Positions 51,460 to 59,232 of a DNA stretch of 64,000 bases are shown piece by piece. The first letter of the stretch is position 1, and every line of letters begins with the position of its first letter. The stretch spans positions 124,001 to 188,000 of the forward strand of contig JADJUV010000172.1 of assembly GCA_016716885.1 (NCBI GenBank), read 5' to 3'. The translations under genes were made by a program, and so were the position numbers. The notes under the pieces were generated by a model. The model was not told the DNA's origin. It searched no databases and saw nothing but the letters and a program-made list of their open reading frames with translations. The stretch is from Candidatus Trichofilum aggregatum. GTDB taxonomy: Bacteria > Chloroflexota > Anaerolineae > Promineifilales > Promineifilaceae.

Positions 51460-54444
51460 ATGCGTCTGCCAAAACTATTCGCCTTACCCCTAATCGGTAT
51501 TGCCTTGATGCTTGTCTTGTTCCAGCCCTGGGGCGGAACAGCCTCCAATCAGGCCAGTACACCCGCCAACAATGTTGTATACGCCCAAAAGATTGACGCC
51601 GAGGTCTGGAAAACGCTCCAGGGTTCGCCCGATGGCACGGTCACGGTGTTAGCCTTGTTGGCTGAACAAGCCGATTTGAGCGCGGCCGCGCAAATCGCCG
51701 ACCATGATACCCGTGGTTGGGCCGTCTACAACACCTTACACGACACCGCCACCCGCACCCAGGCCGATGTTCTGGCCCAGCTCACCTCACTCCAGAGCGA
51801 AGGCCACATTAACCGCGTCAAATCCTACTGGATCGTCAACCTCATTCTGGTGCAAACCAACGAAACCGGCTTATGGGCCTTGGCCGCCCGCCCGGAAATC
51901 AGCGTCATTTTGCCCGAAATGAAGCTGGAACTCCCCACCGTTTTACCCGGCGACATCATCCAATCCCCCACCGCTATCGAATGGGGTGTTACCAAGATTC
52001 GCGCCCCTGAAGTATGGAGCACCTACGGCGTTACCGGGGCCGGGGCCGTGGCCGCCAATGTGGATACCGGCGTGCAATACAATCACCCCGCCCTCATCAA
52101 CCAATACCGGGGTAATCTGGGCGGTGGCAACTTCGATCACAACTACAACTGGTTTGATCCCACCTTCGCCACCACTGCCCCCACTGACGGCAACGGCCAC
52201 GGAACCCACGTCATGGGTACGGAAATCGGCGACGACGGCGGCACGAATCAGATTGGGGTGGCCCCGGATGCCGACTGGATGGCTGCTTTTGGCTGTTGCC
52301 CCAGCAACGAAGCCCTGCTCGACGCCCAACAATTTATCGTCGCCCCCACTGATCTGGCCGGGAACAATCCCAATCCCAGCCTGCGCCCCGATGTGGTCAA
52401 CCAATCTTGGGGTGGCCCCGGCGGCAGCCAGATTTTTGAGCTGGTCATTGCCAGCATTCGCGCCAGTGGTATTTTCCCGGCCTTCTCGGCGGGTAATAAT
52501 GGTAGCGCGGCCGCGGACGGTTGCGGCCGCTTAGGCTCCCCTGGCGACAACCCATCCTCCTTCAACGTCGGCTCCACCGATAGCAACGACAACATCTCCA
52601 GCTTCTCCTCACGCGGCCCCAACCCGTTCACCGGGGCCACCGGCCCTGAGGTGTCTGCCCCCGGTTCCAGCATTCGCTCTAGTTTGCCCGGTAGCACCTA
52701 CGGCTCATTGAGCGGAACCTCGATGGCCTCACCCCATGTCGCCGGTTCGGTGGCGTTGCTCATCTCCCTGGAGCCACAATTGCGCGGCCAGGTGGAGCAA
52801 CTGGAAGAGCTACTGCGTAAAACGGCCGTGCCTCGCACCAGTTCCCAGACCTGTGGCGGCGTGCCCGGTAGCGAAATTCCCAACAATGTGTTTGGTTGGG
52901 GACGCCTGGATGTGAAAGCGGCCGCGGATATGATGTATCAAGCCGGGGTTATCTCCGGAACCGTGACCAGTGCTGGCAATCCGGTTGTGGGGGGCACCGT
53001 CACCTTTGCCCGCCTCGGTTACACCCTCACCACCACCACCGATAGCAACGGCCAGTACGAAGTTGTCGCCGGGGCCGGAACCTGGAATATGACCGCGTTT
53101 AAGTATGGCTACCAGACCACGACAGTGAACAATGTTGTTGTCACGCAGGGGAATACCACCGCGCAAAACTTCGCCATTTCCGCGACTGTCACCCACAACT
53201 ACAGCGGTGTTATCCGCGATATCGTCACCGAAGCCGGTGTGGCGGCCCGTGTTTCCGTCGCCAATCAGAATGTGATACCGCCGGTCATGGCTAATAGTGA
53301 TGGCAGTTATGCCATTGTGTTACCAGAGGGGCAACACTTCCTGCGGATTGAACACCCTGGCTTTGACACCATCATCCAAAATATCCTTGTTACCCAAACA
53401 GCCATCCATGACTTCAACCTGACACCCCGCATCAACTACACCCTCATGGACAACCAGGGTGGTTATCCACTCTACAATTGGATCGAAGCCTCTGGCGGTA
53501 CCGTCTACAACCTGGATGATGATGCCAGTTCCGCCCCCATTAATTTACCCGCGCCATTTACCTACTTTGGCACCGATTACACCAGCCTGCGCATTAACTC
53601 CAACGGGTTCATCTACTTTGGCACGGCCACCTACACGACCGCCCACATGGTTCTCCCCTTTGAAGGTCGCCCCAACACCGACATCATGGCCTTTGGCGAA
53701 GATTTGAACCCGGCCCTGGGGGCACAAGGCACGATTTATTATCTGGTGAGTGGCAGCCTGGTCATCATTCAGTTTGACGAGGTGCAACATTGGGCCAGTG
53801 GTTTCCCTGAGACGTTCCAAATTATCCTGAACCTGGTCACAGACGAAATCACCTTCCAGTATCAGACGGTAAGCTGGCCTGATTTTGCCACTGTGGGGTT
53901 AGAAAACAGTGATGGCTCCGTGGGCAAGATGTATTCGTATGCCAATTCGGCTAATCTGGTAAACGGGCGCGCCGTGCGCTTAACCCCGATGGCGGGTAAT
54001 GCCGTCACCTGGGAGACTGCCACCCAGCTTACCGACCTGGCCTTTACGATGACCGACGCTCCAGACCCGGCGGAAGTGGGGGAAACCATCACCTACACCC
54101 TGACGGTCAACAACGCTGGCCCCAACAGTGCTACCGGCGTAACGGTGGTGGATACGCTACCGGCAGCCGTAACCTACCAGTCGGCAACACCTTCGCAGGG
54201 AAGTTGTATGCAGGCCAATGGGTTTGTGACTTGTGATTTGGGGAGTGTGGCCAATGGCGCGGCCGCGACCGTCACCATCGTAGTCACCACCACCCAAACC
54301 GGCACAGTCAACAACACCGCCGGAGTCTACGCCACGAGTGGCGACCCCAACATCATCAATAATGGGGCCACAACCACCACCGAAGTGGTGCCAGTGACCG
54401 GCCCCACCACCGATGTGTACCTGCCGTTCATAACGAAGCCGTAA
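51460..54444 (+). CDS. Secreted S8 subtilisin-like serine protease with YLP C-terminus
   Basis: 994-aa exported protease. Signal peptide 'LFALPLIGIALMLVLFQPWG'; a propeptide-like region about 40-165; S8 catalytic domain with Asp202 ('VAANVDTGVQYNHP'), His247 ('GNGHGTHVMG') and Ser421 ('GTSMASPHVAG'). Downstream are carboxypeptidase-regulatory-like beta domains ('VISGTVTSAGNPVVGGTVTF', 'YSGVIRDIVTEAGVAARVSV'), a beta domain with 'FTYFGTDYTSLRINSNGFIY', and a DUF11 domain ('DPAEVGETITYTLTVNNAGP', 'NSATGVTVVDTLPAAVTYQS'). The chain ends 'DVYLPFITKP'. The catalytic triad is complete, so it is probably active in the matrix or on the surface. AAGGAG precedes ATG 51460. Octamers at 51682, 52507, 52523, 52918, 54259. 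Confidence 0.92.
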   Translation: MRLPKLFALPLIGIALMLVLFQPWGGTASNQASTPANNVVYAQKIDAEVWKTLQGSPDGTVTVLALLAEQADLSAAAQIADHDTRGWAVYNTLHDTATRTQADVLAQLTSLQSEGHINRVKSYWIVNLILVQTNETGLWALAARPEISVILPEMKLELPTVLPGDIIQSPTAIEWGVTKIRAPEVWSTYGVTGAGAVAANVDTGVQYNHPALINQYRGNLGGGNFDHNYNWFDPTFATTAPTDGNGHGTHVMGTEIGDDGGTNQIGVAPDADWMAAFGCCPSNEALLDAQQFIVAPTDLAGNNPNPSLRPDVVNQSWGGPGGSQIFELVIASIRASGIFPAFSAGNNGSAAADGCGRLGSPGDNPSSFNVGSTDSNDNISSFSSRGPNPFTGATGPEVSAPGSSIRSSLPGSTYGSLSGTSMASPHVAGSVALLISLEPQLRGQVEQLEELLRKTAVPRTSSQTCGGVPGSEIPNNVFGWGRLDVKAAADMMYQAGVISGTVTSAGNPVVGGTVTFARLGYTLTTTTDSNGQYEVVAGAGTWNMTAFKYGYQTTTVNNVVVTQGNTTAQNFAISATVTHNYSGVIRDIVTEAGVAARVSVANQNVIPPVMANSDGSYAIVLPEGQHFLRIEHPGFDTIIQNILVTQTAIHDFNLTPRINYTLMDNQGGYPLYNWIEASGGTVYNLDDDASSAPINLPAPFTYFGTDYTSLRINSNGFIYFGTATYTTAHMVLPFEGRPNTDIMAFGEDLNPALGAQGTIYYLVSGSLVIIQFDEVQHWASGFPETFQIILNLVTDEITFQYQTVSWPDFATVGLENSDGSVGKMYSYANSANLVNGRAVRLTPMAGNAVTWETATQLTDLAFTMTDAPDPAEVGETITYTLTVNNAGPNSATGVTVVDTLPAAVTYQSATPSQGSCMQANGFVTCDLGSVANGAAATVTIVVTTTQTGTVNNTAGVYATSGDPNIINNGATTTTEVVPVTGPTTDVYLPFITKP

Positions 54445-54471
54445 ACCATAACCTGGTTGAGAAACCGGGGC

Positions 54472-54565
54472 ATTTCCCCCACCCCTAACCCCGCCCACAG
54501 GGGCGGGGAACTTTTTAAGGGCCGTTTTTTGCGGGCGTCCGTCCGCAAAAAACGGCCCTAAGTTC
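54472..54565. repeat. Repeat R1 copy with long stem-loop after the subtilase gene
   Basis: CCCCCACCCCTAACCCCGCC, CAGGGGCGGGGAACTTT, then AAGGGCCGTTTTTTGCGG (54517-54534) pairing with CCGCAAAAAACGGCCCT after an 8-base loop, then AAGTTCC. This is opposite in orientation to the copy at 49375. It follows the subtilase stop by about 30 bp and could end that transcript, although a clear T-run is missing. Confidence 0.72.
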
Positions 54566-54605
54566 CTCTAACGCCAGGCAACTTTTTGATCGTCACCAAA
54601 CAATC

Positions 54606-54860
54606 ATGGCTAAACTCAAACTCGATCTCCACGACATTTATAACCGCGGCCAACAAATTGATGCCGAACTGAACCGGATTGTCCAAGAGGCGCTAGACAA
54701 AAAAATCGAACTGGTCGAGATCATCCCTGGCAAAGGCAGCGGCCAGCTCAAGAAAAAAGTCCTGCGTTTTTTGAACCAGAGTCATATCAAGAAGCTGTAT
54801 CATCGCGTAGAGAAAGACGACAAAAACTTCGGGCGGATTTTCATTCACTTTCGGCATTGA
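54606..54860 (+). CDS. Small Smr-domain protein
   Basis: 84-aa stand-alone Smr (MutS2 C-terminal-like) domain. 'KLKLDLHDIYNRGQQIDAEL' gives the LDLHD motif, and 'ELVEIIPGKGSGQLKKKVLR' gives the GxGxG-type 'PGKGSGQLKKKV' loop of the family; 'GRIFIHFRH' ends the fold. Smr domains are nicking nucleases or RNA-binding/cleaving modules (MutS2, ribosome rescue factors). The usual motif includes H-G-x-G; here it is K-G-S-G, so catalytic ability is doubtful. Compact and monocistronic between a stem-loop repeat and a 277-bp gap with no recognised feature. Confidence 0.85.
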   Translation: MAKLKLDLHDIYNRGQQIDAELNRIVQEALDKKIELVEIIPGKGSGQLKKKVLRFLNQSHIKKLYHRVEKDDKNFGRIFIHFRH

Positions 54861-55137
54861 TCGTCGGCAAAAACGCCCCGCATGTTCCCCGCATGACATT
54901 AGCCCAAGATTAAAATAACCCGCTCAACCATCGTTTAGATAACTCCCCGTTCTTTCCCACAAACGCCTACCGGCCTTTCAATTGCACCTTGCCCTCTATC
55001 TGCTCAGCGCCAGCTTTAGGGGGGTCAGGCTTACCTGCGACCTATTACTAAAGTTCATTGTGTTTCCTTCCCTACCCCCCAACAATGGGCCAGGTAACAA
55101 CCCGGCATCTGCCAGTTAACCCGGGAAGGAGTTTTCC

Positions 55138-56770
55138 ATGATGAACAGAAAAGTATTTGGTTTGACCTGTATTTTGATCACCTTTACGCTGTTCTGGCTT
55201 AACAGCCTGAATCGTTCAGAGGTTACTCTGGCCCAGAGTTTCCCCAACCAGTCGGGTTTTCCCCGTTTTGAACCCCGCAACACCATCACCTTTGGCTCCC
55301 CGACTGTCGTCGATATTGACGGCAATGGAGAATTAGACATCCTGCTGCCAGATGGCAATGGCTGTGTCTGGGCCTGGAAATACACGGGTGCAGTTCTGCC
55401 CAACTACCCGCTGAAAACCGGCAGTAGTTGCCAGGGCACGCCGCGCATCAGTGGGCCTTTGGCGGTAGGGGATGTGGACGGGGATGGCGATCTGGAAATT
55501 GCCGCGGGCAACCGGGGCACAGGGGATAATGTGGGGCAACGCGGCCGCGTCTTTCTTTGGCATCACACCGGTTCATTAGTAAGTGGCTGGCCCAAAGAAA
55601 TGGCCTGGAACACCCAATACGGCAGCGGCCTGCCCGAAGTCCTGACCGTCGCTATGGGCAACCTGATTGGGGACACCCGTCTCGAAATCATTGCCGGCAC
55701 CAGCAACAACTCATCCGCCGGGGGCACACCCGACGACCCCACCCATAATCTATACGCCTACCAGGCCAACGGCTCAGTCTTACCTGGTTTCCCCACCCAA
55801 TATCGGCGGGCTGGCATATGGGGTTTCGTCGGTCTGGCCGATCTTGACGGCAACGGCTATGCCGAAATTCTTACCGGGCGGGATCATGCCTTCGTTCACA
55901 CCTATGACCCCCAGGGTAACAGTTACCCCAACTGGCCCGTCGCTTCTCTAGTAAATCCCAACCAACCCAACGGCCTATTCCTGGAATTTACCCGGGACGC
56001 CCCATCCATCGGTGATCTCGACAATGATGGCATCCTGGAAATTGTCATCGCGGGCAAAGTGCGTGATCCCAACCAAAACCGCAACGTCACCAACAGCGCC
56101 ATTCTGGTTCTCCAACCCAATGGGCAACGCAAACCAGGTTGGGAAGTCGCCAAGTTAACCGGTCCCCCCATCTTTGACGACTACCATCCCAGCCAATCAC
56201 CCGCCTTGGCTGATCTCAACGGCGACGGGGATTTGGAAATTGTGGTCACGCTGCTTGATGGAACCATTCGCGCCTATGAGGTCAATGGTTCCTTGTTATG
56301 GCAGTACAACTTTGCTCAGGGAAACCGTTTGTTTGCCAGCGAACCAGTCATTGGCGATGTCAGCGGCGATGGCCGAGTTGATATTTTGTTTGGTACTTAC
56401 AGCCCGGATGGCCGCGATGATCACCGGGCACGGTTGCACGGCCTCAATGCTTCGGGGCAGCCATTGGCGGGGTTCCCTCTGCCCTTAACAAACGAGGATG
56501 GGGGCGCCAAAGGGGCTTCGCGCCGCCCCTACCCTGGCGGATCTGGATGGTGACTGTGATGTGGAAATCCTGGCTGGAAGTCAGGCGGGGGTGTTATATG
56601 TCTGGGATTTACCGGCGCCCTACTTTCCGGGGCAGATGCCCTGGCCTACTGCCCGGCACGATTTCCAGCGCACGGGCTTCGTGGGATCGTCCGTTTACCC
56701 CCCACACAATACCCCTTTAGAGGCAACATCCCTCTATCTACCCCTGCTCACCAACCAGGATGGCTGCTGA
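55138..56770 (+). CDS. Secreted FG-GAP/VCBS repeat protein with YLP C-terminus (frameshifted)
   Basis: About 543 aa after repair. Signal peptide 'FGLTCILITFTLFWLNSL'. At least seven FG-GAP-like beta-propeller repeats with Ca-binding D-x-D/N-x-D-G: 'VVDIDGNGELDILLPDGNG', 'VGDVDGDGDLEIAAG', 'LADLDGNGYAEILTG', 'IGDLDNDGILEIVIAG', 'LADLNGDGDLEIVVTL', 'IGDVSGDGRVDILFG', 'LADLDGDCDVEILAG'. These form an integrin-alpha-like propeller, probably surface or matrix. The frame breaks at the G4 run 56512-56515; G3 gives 'AKGLRAAPTLADLDGD'. The C-terminus reads 'SLYLPLLTNQDGC', another YLP ending. AAGGAG precedes ATG 55138 (or 55141). Octamer at 55541. Confidence 0.83.
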
Positions 56771-56822
56771 TAACCCCTTTTGCAACCTAATAGAGAGATA
56801 AGGGAAGAAAAATCCCTGCCCC

Positions 56823-57060
56823 ATGTACGTTTGAGCTTCATGCCCACTCCTGTTTTAGTCTACTCGACCGAGCAAGTTTCCCCGAAGACCTGGTGGCGCG
56901 TGCGGCCGCGTTGGGGATGCCGGCTTTAGCTCTAACCGATTATGATGCCATTTGCGGCGTGGTGCGGTTTGTCCAGGCGGCTAAGGCTCAGGGCTTACCG
57001 CACAAAGGGAACGGGGAGAGGGGTGGTGGGGCGGTTTGCGACCTTACTGGTTACCTATAA
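56823..57060 (+). pseudogene. Truncated PHP domain of a DnaE/ImuC-type DNA polymerase III alpha
   Basis: Starting at ATG 56823 the reading is 'MYV', then one extra T breaks the frame. From GAG 56833 it continues 'ELHAHSCFSLLDRASFPEDL', 'VARAAALGMPALALTDYDAI', 'CGVVRFVQAAKAQGLP' and then unrelated codons to TAA 57058. This is the start of the PHP domain found at the N-terminus of DnaE2/ImuC (error-prone polymerase) and DnaE1, with the metal-binding 'HAHS' and 'LTDYD' motifs. Only about 70 of more than 1,000 residues remain. The family match is by motif memory but strong. An octamer (56902) encodes 'RAAALG'. Confidence 0.75.
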
Positions 57061-57096
57061 ACATACTTCAGGACAAGACAGACCTTTAGAGATTTA

Positions 57097-57190
57097 GTCG
57101 GCATTGGCGTTTTTTGTGCTGACCTCTGGAGACTAAGAGAGTGAGAGATTAAGAGATTGCCAGAGGTCGTTCTCGTTTTTGTCCAAGTTG
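57097..57190. repeat. MITE-like element with octamer core (copy 3)
   Basis: TCGGCATTGGCGTTTTTTGT, then GACCTCTGGAG, octamers GAGACTAA, GAGATTAA, then CCAGAGGTCG. It matches 40492-40601 at the left end and inner repeat; the right end is degenerate. Confidence 0.7.
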
Positions 57191-57202
57191 GGCTGTTGAG
57201 AC

Positions 57203-57241
57203 AAAAAAAAAGGACGGCTGATTTTCAGCCGTCCTTTTTTT
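57203..57241. terminator. Bidirectional Rho-independent terminator
   Basis: Perfect 10-bp stem GGACGGCTGA / TCAGCCGTCC (57212-57221 and 57225-57234), three-base loop, with nine A before and seven T after, so it can work in both directions. No intact gene ends right here: the nearest upstream is the broken polymerase fragment, consistent with a lost gene. Confidence 0.88.
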
Positions 57242-57375
57242 GTTCCAACAACTATTTGGTTGTAGCGGCGTAGGATCAACCTGCGTAACTGAGGTCATGC
57301 CTATAAAGTCCTAGTGACACAATGATGTGGCTCTATTAGACTGCCAATACGTATAAGTCGTTTATGAGGTGAAAG

Positions 57376-57513
57376 ATGATTGCAATTTATATCTTTTTAG
57401 GATTATCCGTCGTGGTTTCTTCCTTTGTCGTGGCCGCGTGTATGCTGGCCTCACAAATTGATGAACGAGAAGAACGTGTCCTCTTGCTTTCCCGCCGGGG
57501 TGAGAGGGATTAA
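57376..57513 (+). CDS. 45-aa single-helix membrane protein
   Basis: ATG 57376 follows AGGTGAAAG. The protein is one hydrophobic helix ('IAIYIFLGLSVVVSSFVVAA' at residues 2-21) plus a charged cytoplasmic tail ('DEREERVLLLSRRGERD'). The size and layout resemble small regulatory or assembly membrane peptides such as those attached to transporters or oxidases, but no family is recognised. It is isolated: a terminator 135 bp upstream, and a gene-free 330 bp downstream. The ribosome site, good start and stop and sensible protein make it a credible gene. Confidence 0.55.
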   Translation: MIAIYIFLGLSVVVSSFVVAACMLASQIDEREERVLLLSRRGERD

Positions 57514-57845
57514 TCAGCCGGTTGTTAAGGTGAAGGATGCTTCACTATTGTTAGCACGGTACTGATCCCTTTATAGGGCAACTTCTTGTGCGGTGATCCA
57601 GAAATGATCGGCACATTTACGCCGATTTTTTAACTGGCGTTAATGAATGGGCCGAAGTTTAGTGTTTTTTAATCTTACTTTTGAGACGAAGAGAGTGAGC
57701 GATTTTCCGAGGCTGTTCCAATTTGCCAAAGCCGAGTAACTACTTCGGCGGAACGCTTACATTCTGGCTTCTCCTGTCAGGCATAAACTATCTTCTAACG
57801 TCGAAACCCCCTCTCTTTGTTCACGAGCGTTTGCTCCATCCCCCT
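57514..57845. other. Gene-free region
   Basis: No coding signal on either strand. Bases about 57680-57745 contain a degenerate piece of the octamer-core element (GAGACGAAGAGAGTGAGCGA). It lies beyond the 3' end of the minus-strand glycosyltransferase gene. Confidence 0.5.
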
Positions 57846-59078
57846 TCAAATATCTTCAAAAGCTGGACTGTTTTCTCGGGAGTTGGCTGAACGGTTGCCA
57901 AGCTGTTCGATAAGTGCGACGTATCTCGCGGCCGCGACCTGCCAGTTATACTGATGATTAAACTTGTCCGCGTTACGGCTCAATTGCGCTAACGCTTCAC
58001 GGTCAGCATATAACTTGCGGATACAAGCCGCCAATTCATTCGCGTCATCCGGCTTGAAAAAACAGACCATCGTTTCATCAAAGTAATTTTCAATGGCTGG
58101 TGTACGGGCGGCAATGGTGGGCACACCCAGAGCCACGTACTCCATCAATTTGGTGGGTAGAATGCCATCGGTGAAGATGTCGCGCCGATTGGGCACAATG
58201 CCTACATCAGCGCGGCGAATGAGATGGGGCAACTCTGTCATGGGCATATAGTGGGTACTAAACTGCACCCGCTCTTGTATGCCCAAAGTCTGAGCCAATT
58301 GAGTTAGTTCGGATAGAAAGTCTCCGCGCCCGTGAATGGTCAGATGAGTATCGGGAAGTTCGTGCTGAATAATGGCCAAAGCGCGGATGAGGAGATCAAC
58401 GCCGTAACGATGAGCTAGTGTGCCATGATAGATGAGGTGAAAGGCGTTGTTATTGGGAGTGACCGCCGGGAGAGCGTGAAAGATGCGATTGTCGGCCACG
58501 TTCATGACTACTGAGGTTTTCTCGCGGGGCACACCCCGCTCAATGAGTGTTTCTTGCCACTGTGATGTAACGGTGATGACACGATCGACAAAACGACAGG
58601 CCAATTGTTCTTGCCAGATGAGTAACCGGATGGGCCAACTGTCCATGCGGCCGCGAAATGACGACGCATAGAACTCCGGCATGAGGTCATGAATATCAAG
58701 GATCAGTTTGGCCCCTTGCCACTGAGCGCCCGCGGCCGCAAAGACCAGAAAGTCGGGCAGGTTATGGATTTGCACCGTCTGATAGCGCCTTGAACGTTGG
58801 AGAAAGGGGAGCCTGACCAGCACCACCAGGAAGAAAGCCAGGTATTCGAGGAGTTGCCAGACGCGGCCGCGGCCGCGGCGACGGGCCAGGGGAAGCCGGT
58901 AAATCGTCACCCCGGCTGATACCTCTTGGGCCGCTTCGCCCTGATTGCGCAAACAGACCACATCAACTTCATAACCACAAGCCACAAGCGCCTGCGCTTC
59001 ACGCTCAACCCGTGGTTCACCTATCGGATAATAATTATGCACAACCATACAATGGCGTCGTAAACTGCTCATATTCAT
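57846..59078 (-). CDS. Glycosyltransferase family 4
   Basis: 410-aa GT4 enzyme. ATG 59078 is chosen because GGAG lies just upstream and the in-frame extension beyond it only translates the octamer tract. N-terminal: 'MVVHNYYPIGEPRVEREAQA', 'YQTVQIHNLPDFLVFAAAGA', 'LILDIHDLMPEFYASSF'. C-terminal: 'HLIYHGTLAHRYGVDLLIRA', 'HLTIHGRGDFLSELTQLAQT', 'ILPTKLMEYVALGVPTIAAR'. The motifs match WcaI/ExpE7-like capsule transferases. It lies downstream of the sugar dehydrogenase gene (155-bp gap filled by repeats), so it belongs to the second polysaccharide block. Octamers at 57928, 58647, 58732 and the overlapping pair 58863/58869. Confidence 0.88.
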   Translation of the reverse strand: MNMSSLRRHCMVVHNYYPIGEPRVEREAQALVACGYEVDVVCLRNQGEAAQEVSAGVTIYRLPLARRRGRGRVWQLLEYLAFFLVVLVRLPFLQRSRRYQTVQIHNLPDFLVFAAAGAQWQGAKLILDIHDLMPEFYASSFRGRMDSWPIRLLIWQEQLACRFVDRVITVTSQWQETLIERGVPREKTSVVMNVADNRIFHALPAVTPNNNAFHLIYHGTLAHRYGVDLLIRALAIIQHELPDTHLTIHGRGDFLSELTQLAQTLGIQERVQFSTHYMPMTELPHLIRRADVGIVPNRRDIFTDGILPTKLMEYVALGVPTIAARTPAIENYFDETMVCFFKPDDANELAACIRKLYADREALAQLSRNADKFNHQYNWQVAAARYVALIEQLGNRSANSRENSPAFEDI

Positions 59079-59096
59079 GTCTCCAAGGAAAATAAG

Positions 59097-59227
59097 TGGC
59101 GGAGTGGCAGAGTGGCGGAGTGGCGGAGTGGCGGAGTGGCAGAGTGGCAGAGTGGCAGAGTGGCAAAGTGGCAGGTGACGAGTTCCCACGAGTTCCTAGA
59201 GTTCCCACAGTTCCCACGAGTTCCCCT
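59097..59227. repeat. Composite tract: (GAGTGGCR)n followed by GAGTTCCC repeats
   Basis: About nine octamers GAGTGGCG/GAGTGGCA (59102-59170), then GAGTTCCCAC, GAGTTCCTA, GAGTTCCCA units to 59227. The same two repeats in the same order occur inverted at 63396-63530, so the two tracts face each other around a 4.2-kb gene block. Confidence 0.85.
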
Positions 59228-59232
59228 CACGC

